A DNA stretch of 64,000 nt from a virus. A program made the position numbers and the translations under genes. The stretch is taken from positions 86,741 to 150,740 of the IMG/VR virus record IMGVR_UViG_3300042484_002275; one strand, written 5' to 3'. Positions 12,536-21,146 of the stretch are shown in pieces (positions within the stretch are counted from its first letter, which is position 1; each line of letters begins with the position of its first letter). The notes under the pieces were generated by a model, which had not been told where the DNA came from, ran no database searches, and worked only from the letters and a program-made list of their open reading frames with translations.

Positions 12536-13168
12536 ATGTATAAAGACAAAATAAGTATGGGAGAGGCCATGTCTCTTGAATTATTAGGAGAGATTACAAT
12601 TGTTGATGCTTCGCCAGAGTCTGCCACCCCTTTTGGAGAAAACGGAAAACAGTGGAAAGAAGCATTTATAAAACTACAATCCAAACACAGGCATATATCC
12701 CCAGATAAACTCCTTAACTTCCTTTCGGCAAAATACCTTATAGAGGTATCTGAAGGCATAGTGGATACAGATAGTAATACTTATTCCTGGAGATATTTCC
12801 ATGGTATAGAGAATAGACAAATAAAAGAGAAATCTAAAGATAATATCGAGTATGTCTATATTCTGGTTAATCCGGGTTATCCTTCCTTGGTTAAGATAGG
12901 AATGACCATTAAGGAAGTTCATAGCAGAGTCACGTCAATTAACGCTACTGCGACAGTTGAGGAGTGGGTTCCAAAATTTGCTCTTCCGGTAGAGAAAGGT
13001 ACTGCCTTTTATGTAGAACAGGCTGTTCACACTTTCTTTGCCCCTGTAAGGGTTTCTTCCGATCTTGGTTCTTCAAGAGAGTTTTTTACCCTAGATCCAT
13101 TAACGGCTTTTGATAAGGTTCGTGAGGTAGGGGCAGTGTTTGCTATAGGAAATCCTATTACTTATTAA
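12536..13168 (+). CDS. GIY-YIG family protein, T5orf172/MUG113-like, 210 aa
   Basis: The N-terminal 100 residues are unique to this protein. Residues 106-200 carry the GIY-YIG fold in its T5orf172 form: YVYIL (106-110), VKIGMT (119-124), Arg131 in the following helix, a Glu-containing helix (YVEQAVHTFF) and the SREFFTL end typical of that family. T5orf172-type domains occur in phage DNA nucleases and regulators. The gene lies 15 bases after the paralogous membrane pair and shares their promoter, so it is probably an early function acting on DNA. Confidence 0.75.
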   Translation: MYKDKISMGEAMSLELLGEITIVDASPESATPFGENGKQWKEAFIKLQSKHRHISPDKLLNFLSAKYLIEVSEGIVDTDSNTYSWRYFHGIENRQIKEKSKDNIEYVYILVNPGYPSLVKIGMTIKEVHSRVTSINATATVEEWVPKFALPVEKGTAFYVEQAVHTFFAPVRVSSDLGSSREFFTLDPLTAFDKVREVGAVFAIGNPITY

Positions 13169-13251
13169 GGATTAACAGGAAATTAACAGAGGTTAGGCAA
13201 GGATATATAAAATCTTGCGCGGCGATTCTTCGAAAATAAATTAAAAAATAG
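13169..13251. other. Intergenic spacer
   Basis: ATTAACAG occurs twice (GGATTAACAGGAAATTAACAG), and a GCGCGGCG patch is unusually GC-rich here. No gene or clear terminator is seen. Confidence 0.4.
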
Positions 13252-13283
13252 TTGCCTCCTTTAGTTTTTCTTCTTATATTTAG
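13252..13283 (+). promoter_or_regulatory. Early promoter (TTG-N20-TATATTTAG)
   Basis: TTG 13252, TATATTTAG 13275-13283, 22 bases before the lipoprotein start. Confidence 0.85.
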
Positions 13284-13304
13284 GTGTAATCAAAAAGATA
13301 TATT

Positions 13305-13958
13305 ATGAAACAGTTTAAATTTTTATTTTTAGCATTAGTATCGTTATTTATTTTTAGCTGTACTCCTGATGAGATTCAACAAGATGTTTGTTTAAATGGG
13401 GATTGCGGTGTAGAATTCTGGATTGATACTCTAGGTCATCCTGGGACCTACCAAGACCCACAAGGGGTATGGCATATAAAACATGCTGATCTAGACTATT
13501 TTACTGTAAAAGGTCGTATAAATGAGTTGGATCCTCACTATGTTATAAATGGAGTTCCTTTAGTAGAAACAGGATTTGATTCTAATTTCTTCTATACTCT
13601 TGGAAATGTTATTTGGACTTACCCTACTTATTCTTTTCTAGGACTTTGGTCAAGTAGTCAGATGAACACACCAATTCCTTACGGAACTGCTTCTTATACA
13701 TTTCCGCAACTAATAGGACAGACTACTATAATCAACCTAGCAGGGTATGAGATTCAACGTAATCCTCATGTTAATACAAATCACCCGGCTTACCAAGGAT
13801 ATTTCGCAACTTACAGCAAATACACGTATACTCCTCAGCAGAGCATGGTTTTCTTTGACGATTTTGAAGGGATGACAGCAACAATATATTTAGAGGTGAC
13901 TTTAGGAGAAAATAAAAAAACTATTAACAAAGAGATAAAGATATCTTTTGAACCTTAA
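13305..13958 (+). CDS. Secreted lipoprotein, 217 aa
   Basis: MKQFKFLFLALVSLFIFSC is a signal peptide ending in a lipobox, with Cys19 lipidated. The mature part is all-beta, Tyr/Trp-rich and carries one possible disulfide pair (CLNGDCG). It reads like Bacteroidota outer-membrane lipoproteins of unknown function. Phage-encoded surface lipoproteins are known to block superinfection in other phages (for example T5 Llp); a similar role here is inference. It stands alone behind its own early promoter, so expression right after infection fits. Confidence 0.75.
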   Translation: MKQFKFLFLALVSLFIFSCTPDEIQQDVCLNGDCGVEFWIDTLGHPGTYQDPQGVWHIKHADLDYFTVKGRINELDPHYVINGVPLVETGFDSNFFYTLGNVIWTYPTYSFLGLWSSSQMNTPIPYGTASYTFPQLIGQTTIINLAGYEIQRNPHVNTNHPAYQGYFATYSKYTYTPQQSMVFFDDFEGMTATIYLEVTLGENKKTINKEIKISFEP

Positions 13959-13961
13959 TAG

Positions 13962-13991
13962 TTGTTTCCCAAAAAAAAAGTTCATACCTTA
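13962..13991 (+). promoter_or_regulatory. Degenerate early-type promoter
   Basis: TTG 13962 is followed after 20 bases by TACCTTA, a poor -7 match. It would serve the 14067 operon. Confidence 0.3.
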
Positions 13992-14066
13992 CCTCTATAA
14001 GAAATTATCCCGGACTAAAAAAGGAATAAAAACTTAAAAAAATAGTAATTAATAAAAATAAACAAA

Positions 14067-14240
14067 ATGAGAAACAAAGATTTATTCGAACAAAAGTTAG
14101 AAAGATTTGAAGCAGAAGTAAAAAATATGGGGTATAATATTCATAAAAATGAATTAGATGTTGCATATGGTTTGGTAGAGGTATTATTAGAGAAGATAGG
14201 TGATCTTAGAACTCTATTGAATACCGAACACCAAGACTAA
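14067..14240 (+). CDS. Hypothetical helical protein, 57 aa
   Basis: An all-helical small protein (MRNKDLFEQKLERFEAEVKN) whose stop codon overlaps the start of the HD-domain gene by one base. The coupling suggests it may accompany that enzyme. Not recognised. Confidence 0.55.
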   Translation: MRNKDLFEQKLERFEAEVKNMGYNIHKNELDVAYGLVEVLLEKIGDLRTLLNTEHQD

Positions 14241-14977
14241 TGAATCTTTCGGCAGAACAAATAGAACGTAATTGGGATAAACATCTTAAAATCGTTGATA
14301 CTTTTATAACAGGTGATCGTAAAGAGAAGTTAAAAGCTCTTTACCTTGACCTTGCCGATGAAATGGTTATGGCTCCTGCCTCCGGAAAGACTTTTTACCA
14401 TAATGCTTTCCCGGGAGGGTATATTGACCATGTTAATCGTGTTGTTCATTGTGCTTTAAAAACTAAAGCATTATGGGAAGAGATGGGTACCTCTATAGAT
14501 TTTACAGATGAAGAGTTAGTTTTTGCAGCTCTTAATCATGATTTAGGTAAAATAGGTTCTAAAGGAAAACCTAACTATATTCAACAAACAGATAAGTGGA
14601 GACAGGATAAATTAAATGAAATGTATACTCCTAATAAGGATTTAACTTTTATGCTTATTCAAGACCGTTCTCTTTTTACTCTACAGCAATATGGTATAGC
14701 TTTAACAGAAAGAGAATTCTTAGCTATTAAATTACATGATGGATTATATGATGATGTAAATAAGCCTTACTATATGTCTTTTAGTCCTGATGCTAAATTT
14801 AAAACTAATTTAGTCTATATTCTTCATAATGCAGACTTCCTAGCTTCTAAAATAGAATACGATAACTGGAAGTCCTTAGGAGGTTCTACGGAGAATAAGG
14901 CAGAGAAAACCAAAGCAAGTACAGGTAGAACAGTTAATGCTTCAGAGGGATTAATGAATTTAGTAAAAAATATTTAA
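14240..14977 (+). CDS. HD-domain metal-dependent phosphohydrolase, 245 aa
   Basis: Metal ligands of the HD superfamily are visible: His64 in GGYIDHVNR, the HD pair His100-Asp101 in ALNHDLGKIG, and Asp198 in LHNADFLAS. The family hydrolyses phosphate esters (nucleotides, cyclic nucleotides or nucleic-acid ends). The remaining 40 C-terminal residues are Lys/Thr-rich and probably flexible. It stands just before the late sigma factor, so a middle-stage role in nucleotide metabolism or signal removal is likely, but the substrate cannot be read. Confidence 0.8.
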   Translation: MNLSAEQIERNWDKHLKIVDTFITGDRKEKLKALYLDLADEMVMAPASGKTFYHNAFPGGYIDHVNRVVHCALKTKALWEEMGTSIDFTDEELVFAALNHDLGKIGSKGKPNYIQQTDKWRQDKLNEMYTPNKDLTFMLIQDRSLFTLQQYGIALTEREFLAIKLHDGLYDDVNKPYYMSFSPDAKFKTNLVYILHNADFLASKIEYDNWKSLGGSTENKAEKTKASTGRTVNASEGLMNLVKNI

Positions 14978-14978
14978 A

Positions 14979-15272
14979 ATGGAAATCTTATTAATAATAT
15001 CAGCAATAGTAATTTTAGCACTAGCTTATATAACTTTCAACTTAAACCGTAAGGTAATTAAGCAAGAAGAGATCTTAGAATACCAAGTAGGTTACCTTAG
15101 AAATGTTTCGTACCTTATACAAGAATCAAAAATTTATGTTGAACAATTAGATGAGAAAGGTGCATTTAGAGCAGATGATGAAGTTGGAGTTTTCTTCAAT
15201 TTTATGAAAGAAATACAGGAAACTATAAATGCTTACCGTCTCCCAGAAGACTATGGCAAAGCCACCAAATAA
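14979..15272 (+). CDS. Single-pass membrane protein, 97 aa
   Basis: Residues 3-21 (ILLIISAIVILALAYITF) form an N-terminal membrane anchor followed by a long helix and an acidic loop. It sits between the HD protein and the late sigma factor and overlaps the latter by 20 bases. The function is unknown. Confidence 0.6.
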   Translation: MEILLIISAIVILALAYITFNLNRKVIKQEEILEYQVGYLRNVSYLIQESKIYVEQLDEKGAFRADDEVGVFFNFMKEIQETINAYRLPEDYGKATK

Positions 15273-15951
15273 AGATAATTACTATTTTACACAAGAGACA
15301 GAGGATGCAATCGTAAGATATAACGCATCCTCTGACCCTATTTTCCGAGACACGGTATTTAAGAAAGAAATATACCACCCACTTTATAAGCTAGCAGAAA
15401 ATATTATACATACTTTTAAGTTTTATTACTTAGATGTAGATAGTATTGAAGATTTAAAGCTAGATGTAGTGAGTATGCTTGTTGAAGAGAAACTCTATAG
15501 GTTTGATGCAACCAACGGCGCTAAGGCGTTTTCCTATTTTCAAACAATAGTGAAGAGGTGGCTTATCAACTATAATAACCGTAACTATAAAAAACTAAAA
15601 CAAGTAGGATCTTTCGAAGAAATGGAAGATTCTTACGAAGTAGAAGGTTTACCTGATTCTGAAAGAAGAATAACTCTAGCAGTAGTGGTGAATCTTTTTG
15701 TTGAAAGTAGTTATGAAAATATAGAAGAGCTATTTCCTAGAGAACAAGACCAAAAGGTAGCAGACGCCATACTCACACTCTTTAGAACACGTCACGACTT
15801 AGAAATTTTTAGAAAGAAAGCTCTATACATATACATAAGAGAGATGACCGATTGTGAAACCCCTACACTTACTAAGGTAATCTCTAAACTTAAAGAAGAA
15901 TTTTATAGAATATATAAAACCTACCAAGAAGCAGGATTTACTATTCAATAA
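15253..15951 (+). CDS. gp55: Late-transcription sigma factor, gp55-like, 232 aa
   Basis: An in-frame ATG at 15229 is deeper inside the previous gene; MAKPPNK at 15253 is the better start. Residues 60-105 resemble sigma-70 region 2: an acidic helix, then KAFSYFQTIVKRWLINYNNR, close to the late sigma factors of T4-like phages. The rest is helical without a clear region 4, also as in gp55. It would replace the host sigma factor and direct RNA polymerase to late promoters, plausibly the TATTTAT motif that precedes structural operons in this window. Confidence 0.75.
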   Translation: MAKPPNKDNYYFTQETEDAIVRYNASSDPIFRDTVFKKEIYHPLYKLAENIIHTFKFYYLDVDSIEDLKLDVVSMLVEEKLYRFDATNGAKAFSYFQTIVKRWLINYNNRNYKKLKQVGSFEEMEDSYEVEGLPDSERRITLAVVVNLFVESSYENIEELFPREQDQKVADAILTLFRTRHDLEIFRKKALYIYIREMTDCETPTLTKVISKLKEEFYRIYKTYQEAGFTIQ

Positions 15952-15963
15952 CATATCTTTCGA

Positions 15964-15970
15964 TATTTAT
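15964..15970 (+). promoter_or_regulatory. Candidate late promoter motif
   Basis: TATTTAT, 21 bases before the start of the baseplate operon. Confidence 0.55.
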
Positions 15971-15984
15971 ATAATAAATAGACT

Positions 15985-16332
15985 ATGGGATTAGAGACAA
16001 CAATATTCGGAAAAAAGACTGTTTCTGATGTTTTGAAAGAAATTTACGACAATTCTCGAAATAAGGACAAACAAATCAATGCTCTTATTGGAGAACTAAA
16101 ACCTCTTGTTGAGAACATAGGTGATGCAACTTTAGTTGTTCCTATGATAAAAGAGTATTTAGAGGTAGGAGTAAAGAATGATGAACATCTTATTAAAATG
16201 GTAGCACTTGTTCAAAGACTAGAAGGAGGAGCAAAAGGATCTGAAGCAGACTTTTTCAACCCTGAAGAGCTTGCAAAGCTAATGGAACAGAGTGAAGAGC
16301 TTGGAAAGCAATTAGATAAAAAAGACGAGTAA
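15985..16332 (+). CDS. Hypothetical virion-cluster protein, 115 aa
   Basis: All-helical and acidic at its C-terminus (LAKLMEQSEELGKQLDKKDE). It starts the baseplate operon, overlapping the gp5-like gene at its stop codon. Proteins of this size and composition precede gp5 homologues in other T4-like phages of marine bacteria; a chaperone or small structural role is possible. Confidence 0.6.
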   Translation: MGLETTIFGKKTVSDVLKEIYDNSRNKDKQINALIGELKPLVENIGDATLVVPMIKEYLEVGVKNDEHLIKMVALVQRLEGGAKGSEADFFNPEELAKLMEQSEELGKQLDKKDE

Positions 16333-17483
16333 TGGCAGCAGGTAATTATTTCTTAGGAAGTAAGATAGGGGGCATAGTACAGTCTCAAAATGGAGGAGGA
16401 TCTCAACAAGCTTCCCCTGTTTTCGGAAGAGTTATGAAGATTGCTCTAGATGAAAGTACAGAAATCCTAGATGCACAAGGAAATTCTTTACCTATCGGAA
16501 CTATCCTGTACAGGGATATTACAGCTGAGAAAGAAACAACAGCAACTGAATATCCAGCACTACCCCTACAAAGTAACTTCAAGCAATTTCCATTACTAAA
16601 CGAAGTAGTACTGTTAATACAAGGACCTACCTCAGATATTCAAACAAACGTAAGTACAAAAGATGTATACTACTCAACAGTAGTAAATCTCTGGGGGAGT
16701 AGTCATCACAATGCCCTACCTGAACCCAACACAGATATTAGTACAATTTTAGGTAAAGATGTAAAAGAGCTTTCTGACGTAAACCCTATGTACCCATACC
16801 CAGGAGACGTACTAATAGAAGGAAGACAGGGTCAGTCTATAAGAATAGGAGGAAATATGTCTCCTAAAAATACATTAGTAGACTCTATTAATAATGCAAA
16901 GCCTTTTATTTTAATAAGTAACGGGCAAATTAAGACAGATAACGGGATAGATCATATTGTAGAAGATATAAACAAAGATCCTAACTCGTTATACTTTTTA
17001 TCTGATCATAAATCTGATTTAGTAGCTGCTAATACAAAGAGAGATTCTTATGACCTAGTTCCTCTAAACTCAGATCAATATATAGGAAATCAAGTAATTA
17101 TAAACGGAGGAAGACTTTTTTTTAATGCAAAAGAAGATTCAATCTTACTATCTGCTAAAGAATCAGTAGGATTAAATGCAAGAACTTTAAATTTAGATGC
17201 AACAGAGTACTTCTGCGCCGATTCAAAAAAGATATACCTAGGTAAAGCAGCTAGAACCTCAGGAGGTAAAGAGCCGGTAATACTCGGAGCACAGTTAGAG
17301 AACTGGTTAACCACCTTATTAGATACTTTGAATAACCTAGCAATCGCTATGACTACTGCAACATCGGTAATAGGCGGCCCAGTAGTACAGCTAAATGCTG
17401 CAGGTCCAGAACTACAAGCAGTTGTTAACTCTTTGAAGACTCAAATTAAGTTATTTCAATCTAAAAAGGTATTTACAGAATAA
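16332..17483 (+). CDS. gp5: Baseplate hub spike protein, gp5-like, 383 aa
   Basis: The N-terminal part with VFGRVMKIALDES fits the OB-fold of gp5. About residues 255-300 show the repeating strand pattern of the gp5 beta-helix needle (RLFFNAKEDSILLSAKESVG, then LNARTLNLDA). There is no lysozyme domain between them, as in many T4-like phages outside the enterics. It would form the central spike that punctures the outer membrane. It overlaps both neighbours at stop/start codons, within the baseplate operon. Confidence 0.75.
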   Translation: MAAGNYFLGSKIGGIVQSQNGGGSQQASPVFGRVMKIALDESTEILDAQGNSLPIGTILYRDITAEKETTATEYPALPLQSNFKQFPLLNEVVLLIQGPTSDIQTNVSTKDVYYSTVVNLWGSSHHNALPEPNTDISTILGKDVKELSDVNPMYPYPGDVLIEGRQGQSIRIGGNMSPKNTLVDSINNAKPFILISNGQIKTDNGIDHIVEDINKDPNSLYFLSDHKSDLVAANTKRDSYDLVPLNSDQYIGNQVIINGGRLFFNAKEDSILLSAKESVGLNARTLNLDATEYFCADSKKIYLGKAARTSGGKEPVILGAQLENWLTTLLDTLNNLAIAMTTATSVIGGPVVQLNAAGPELQAVVNSLKTQIKLFQSKKVFTE

Positions 17484-18484
17484 TGGCAGAGCAGATACAA
17501 AATCAAGAAGATTCTATAGCAAAAGCTAGAGAAGCTCAAAAGAAATACGAAGAGGCTAAAAGTAAAGCAGAGGCATCTAGTAAAAAAGCAGCTGACGCTA
17601 CCAAAAGAGCAAAAGAGCTTCAAAAGAGAATAAAAGAAACACAGGCTATAAGTAAGGTGGCTGGAAAAGTAACTGGAGGAATAGCAGCAGTAGTAGCTAT
17701 ACAAGTAGGTGGGTTACGTGGGAAGATAGTAGCTCAAGTACAAGCTCAAGTACTTACATTATTGAATAAGTTCTCAAATAAATGCCCAGATCCAGCAGAA
17801 CTACAGGAGATTATTAAAATAAGAAACACCCTTATAAACCATTTATCTAGTTTTGAAAAAAGGGTATCTAAATTCTCTACAATAGCAACTCAGATATTAG
17901 CAATTGTCGCTATAGTTAAGATTGCTATTAAGATAATAACCTCCATCCCAATACCAACAGCAATTATACCCCCAATGTCAGGGGGAATAGGTATTCCAAT
18001 TAGTATACTAACAAAGTATAGTAAAGCCTTAGTAGCACTAGATAAGACATTAGATAAGTTATTAGGAGAAGCAGCAGCTATAACAGTAACAATTGCATCT
18101 ATAACTCCTATAATACAGAACTTAAAGAATAGATTAACCTCTATAGATCAAGCAATAGAGCAATGTAGCTTAGGTAACCCTGCTGATTTGAATGAAATAA
18201 TAGCAACTGCACAACCACCAGAGAATACAGGTTCAGAAGGAACTCCGACAGATACCCAGGGTAATATTGATCCAAATTATATTCATACAAGTGCTACAAC
18301 AGGAAAGGTATACACATTAGCTATCAATCAAGATCCAGATTCTCCTAAAATAGCTCCAAAAAGATACGCAACTGCAATAGACAATAGGGGAATAGTAGTA
18401 CTAAAAGGACCTTCCTCATTTAGTTCATCAACACAGGTACTATTGGATGAGGTAAAATTTAGAATAGATAATCAATTATTATAA
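17483..18484 (+). CDS. Baseplate-operon protein with coiled coil, 333 aa
   Basis: Residues 1-60 are a continuous Ala/Lys/Glu coiled coil. Residues 65-85 and 135-185 are hydrophobic, Ile/Ala-rich helices (ILAIVAIVKIAIKI) that could sit in a membrane or pack inside the hub. The C-terminal 100 residues look like a folded beta domain (YATAIDNRGIVVLKGPSSFS). Position between gp5 and gp25 suggests a hub or tape-like role; a tail protein that enters the host membrane during infection would fit the hydrophobic helices. Confidence 0.55.
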   Translation: MAEQIQNQEDSIAKAREAQKKYEEAKSKAEASSKKAADATKRAKELQKRIKETQAISKVAGKVTGGIAAVVAIQVGGLRGKIVAQVQAQVLTLLNKFSNKCPDPAELQEIIKIRNTLINHLSSFEKRVSKFSTIATQILAIVAIVKIAIKIITSIPIPTAIIPPMSGGIGIPISILTKYSKALVALDKTLDKLLGEAAAITVTIASITPIIQNLKNRLTSIDQAIEQCSLGNPADLNEIIATAQPPENTGSEGTPTDTQGNIDPNYIHTSATTGKVYTLAINQDPDSPKIAPKRYATAIDNRGIVVLKGPSSFSSSTQVLLDEVKFRIDNQLL

Positions 18485-18490
18485 CATAAC

Positions 18491-18500
18491 TATTTATTAA
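18491..18500 (+). promoter_or_regulatory. Candidate late promoter motif
   Basis: TATTTATTAA only 11 bases before the next start; closer than at other sites, so less certain. Confidence 0.35.
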
Positions 18501-18501
18501 T

Positions 18502-18915
18502 ATGAAGTTAGACTTATTAAAAAAATTAATCAAAGAAGCTGTAAGTGAAGCAGTTCGAGAGGAATTAGGTAAAATTCTTTCTGAAGATGTGAAACCTGTT
18601 CAAACACAAGTACAGCAAGTAACGAAGTATGCAGAACATAAACCAGTTATTGCAAAACCGGTTGCTACAGGTAATCCACTTATGGATTTAATGAACGAGA
18701 CAAAGTATTCAATGACTCAAGGAGAGTATCAAAACCTAGTAAGTGCAACATCAGACATGGTATCAGCACCAGGAATGGGAATGCAAACAGGTTTAGAGCA
18801 GTTTAGACCAGGTGTAGAACCGGGATTAGATATTTCTCAATTTGACTTCATGATGAGAGCAGGAGACGTATATAAAGCATCAGTACAGAAAGATAAAGAA
18901 AGATTCGGAGCATAA
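18502..18915 (+). CDS. Virion protein with LxE-type N-terminal tag, 137 aa
   Basis: MKLDLLKKLIKE is an amphipathic 12-residue start ending in I-x-E, the same design as several candidate internal head proteins further right. The rest is low in aromatic residues and rich in Met, Gln and Gly, with NPLMDLMNETKYSMTQGEYQ near the middle. Its place in the baseplate operon suggests a structural protein. The tag suggests possible processing by the prohead protease. Confidence 0.5.
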   Translation: MKLDLLKKLIKEAVSEAVREELGKILSEDVKPVQTQVQQVTKYAEHKPVIAKPVATGNPLMDLMNETKYSMTQGEYQNLVSATSDMVSAPGMGMQTGLEQFRPGVEPGLDISQFDFMMRAGDVYKASVQKDKERFGA

Positions 18916-19325
18916 TGGCGTTTAATGTACAAAAAATAAATCCACTAGATCTACAACCTAGGAAAGCAGTTGGAGTTAGCTTACCCTTCTCCTCTACCTC
19001 TGTGTTTAACTCTACATACTCCACTCAAGACGCTTTAAAATCTAATTTAGTTAATCACTTTCTTACAGAAAAAGGAGAGAGATTCCTAAACCCTAACCTA
19101 GGTGCAGGATTAAGGAGATTGTTATTTGATCAGATAACAGTGGATAAACAGGATGAGATAGAGGGAGTAGTTAGGACAGAAATATCAACCTGGTTTCCAA
19201 ATCTACAGGTGAACGATATAAAGGTAGCAACCTCACCAGATACAAATACAGTAACAGTCTATATAAAATATAGCGTCACTCAAACAAATATACAAGACGA
19301 ATTGTTAATTAACTTCGAACAATAA
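18915..19325 (+). CDS. gp25: Baseplate wedge protein gp25
   Basis: Matches the GPW/gp25 family in length (136 aa) and motifs: FLTEKGERFLNPNLGAGLRR, the loop that is lysozyme-like in name only, and a C-terminal strand pair. gp25 links gp6 to the sheath in the baseplate inner ring and primes contraction. It overlaps gp6 at the stop codon, the usual order in T4-like phages. Confidence 0.9.
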   Translation: MAFNVQKINPLDLQPRKAVGVSLPFSSTSVFNSTYSTQDALKSNLVNHFLTEKGERFLNPNLGAGLRRLLFDQITVDKQDEIEGVVRTEISTWFPNLQVNDIKVATSPDTNTVTVYIKYSVTQTNIQDELLINFEQ

Positions 19326-21145
19326 TGGCTCAGGATAGAGATATAAAATATGTAAATAAAGACTTTGGAGACTTTAGAAGTCAACTAACAGAGTACGCTA
19401 AAAACTACTTCCCAGACACTTACAACGACTTCTCACCTTCATCACCAGGTATGATGTTTATTGAGATGGCTGCATATGTAGGAGATGTTTTATCATTCTA
19501 CCAAGATACACAGCTACAAGAAACATACCTCCAACATGCAAAAAATCCTGCTAACTTATACAATCTAGCATACATGATGGGATATAGACCTAAGATAACA
19601 TCTCCCTCAGAAGTTGATTTAGAAATTTCTCAAATAGTAGGAGCAGTAGGCGGGGAGCCTAACTGGGGTCAAGCACTATACATACCAGCCTATACAAGAT
19701 TAAAGTCAACAGTAGCAGATCAAGTTAACTTTTTTATAGATAAGCATATAGACTTCACTTTCTCAAGCTCTTACGACAATACTGAAGTAACAGTAGAAAC
19801 CCTATCAGGAGCTAACCCTAGTCAGTTCAGGTTAACAAAAACAGCAAAAGCAATATCAGGAGAAGTAAAGACTATAACAGAGACTATTACATCTGTAGAG
19901 AAGTTTAAGACACTTATAATAGATGATGTAAATATTATCGGTATTCAATCAATAGTAGATAGTAATAGTAATATTTGGTATGAAGTTCCTTTCTTAGGAC
20001 AAGATACTATCTTTGTAGATAATACAAATAATACACCGGACAAGCAGGTTGTTCCTTACAGTTTGGCTCTTCAAAAAGTACCAAGAAGGTTTGTAACAAG
20101 ATTTACAGCAACCGGACAATTACAAGTACAATTTGGAGCAGGAATTAATGGACAAGACGATTCAATAATAACACCTGACCCAACTAATGTAGGGTTCGGA
20201 TCAAATCAAGGAATTTCAAGAATTGATTATGCATTCGATCCTTCTAACTTTTTATCAACAAAGTCTTACGGACTCGCACCCTCAAATACAACACTTACAA
20301 TAAAGTACCTAGTAGGAGGAGGAGTAGCAGCAAATGCCCCTGCAAATACGATTAACACGTTAGTAGGTTATAGCGGTACACCGACAGCAGTAGATACTTC
20401 ACAATTATCAACAGTTACATTTAACAATATACTCCCAGCAGCTGGAGGAAGAGATGGAGATACAGTTGATGAGTTAAGAGAAAATTCAATGAGAGCTTTT
20501 AACGAACAAGGAAGAGCGGTAACACTACAAGATTACACTGTAAGAGCATTATCAATGGATTCTAAATACGGTTCTATTGCAAAAGTTTATGTTACACAAG
20601 ATCAATTAACAAATCCAAATAGCTCTACAGATAGTATAGTAGATAGTAATCCACTATCATTATCGATATATACACTAGCTTACGATAACAATAAGAATCT
20701 AACACCTGCAACAACTACACTAAAGAATAACTTAAAGACATATCTTGCAGAGTATATGATGTTAACAGACGCTCTTAATATAAAAGATGCTTTTGTAGTA
20801 AATATTGGTATTAACTTTGACATAATAGTAAAACCTAACTTCTCAGGAAGAGATGTATTACTTGCTTGTACAAACAGAATAAAAGATTATTTTAATATTA
20901 CAAAATGGAATATTAACCAACCAATTAACCTATCGAGTATATACACACTCTTAGATCAAGAAAAAGGGGTTCAAACAGTACAAAAAGTAGAAGCAATTAA
21001 CAATGCAGGAGGAATATACTCTCAGTATGCATATGATATAGTAGGAGCAACAAGGAGTAATATAGTATACCCATCTTACGATCCATGCATATTTGAAGTA
21101 AAATACCCGGATACAGATATTAAAGGAAGAATAACAACACTATAA
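19325..21145 (+). CDS. gp6: Baseplate wedge protein gp6
   Basis: 606 residues, close to T4 gp6. The N-terminus (FSPSSPGMMFIEMAAYVGDV) and the mid-region PAAGGRDGDTVDELRENSMR with QGRAVTLQDYTVRALSM are hallmarks of gp6/J-type wedge proteins. gp6 forms the inner ring that dimerises between wedges. It lies between gp25 and further wedge candidates in one operon. Confidence 0.9.
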   Translation: MAQDRDIKYVNKDFGDFRSQLTEYAKNYFPDTYNDFSPSSPGMMFIEMAAYVGDVLSFYQDTQLQETYLQHAKNPANLYNLAYMMGYRPKITSPSEVDLEISQIVGAVGGEPNWGQALYIPAYTRLKSTVADQVNFFIDKHIDFTFSSSYDNTEVTVETLSGANPSQFRLTKTAKAISGEVKTITETITSVEKFKTLIIDDVNIIGIQSIVDSNSNIWYEVPFLGQDTIFVDNTNNTPDKQVVPYSLALQKVPRRFVTRFTATGQLQVQFGAGINGQDDSIITPDPTNVGFGSNQGISRIDYAFDPSNFLSTKSYGLAPSNTTLTIKYLVGGGVAANAPANTINTLVGYSGTPTAVDTSQLSTVTFNNILPAAGGRDGDTVDELRENSMRAFNEQGRAVTLQDYTVRALSMDSKYGSIAKVYVTQDQLTNPNSSTDSIVDSNPLSLSIYTLAYDNNKNLTPATTTLKNNLKTYLAEYMMLTDALNIKDAFVVNIGINFDIIVKPNFSGRDVLLACTNRIKDYFNITKWNINQPINLSSIYTLLDQEKGVQTVQKVEAINNAGGIYSQYAYDIVGATRSNIVYPSYDPCIFEVKYPDTDIKGRITTL

Positions 21146-21146
21146 C

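Noticed and set aside
16332-17483. Tail lysozyme domain in the gp5-like protein
   Set aside because: No lysozyme catalytic motif occurs between the OB-like start and the beta-helix; the domain is absent.
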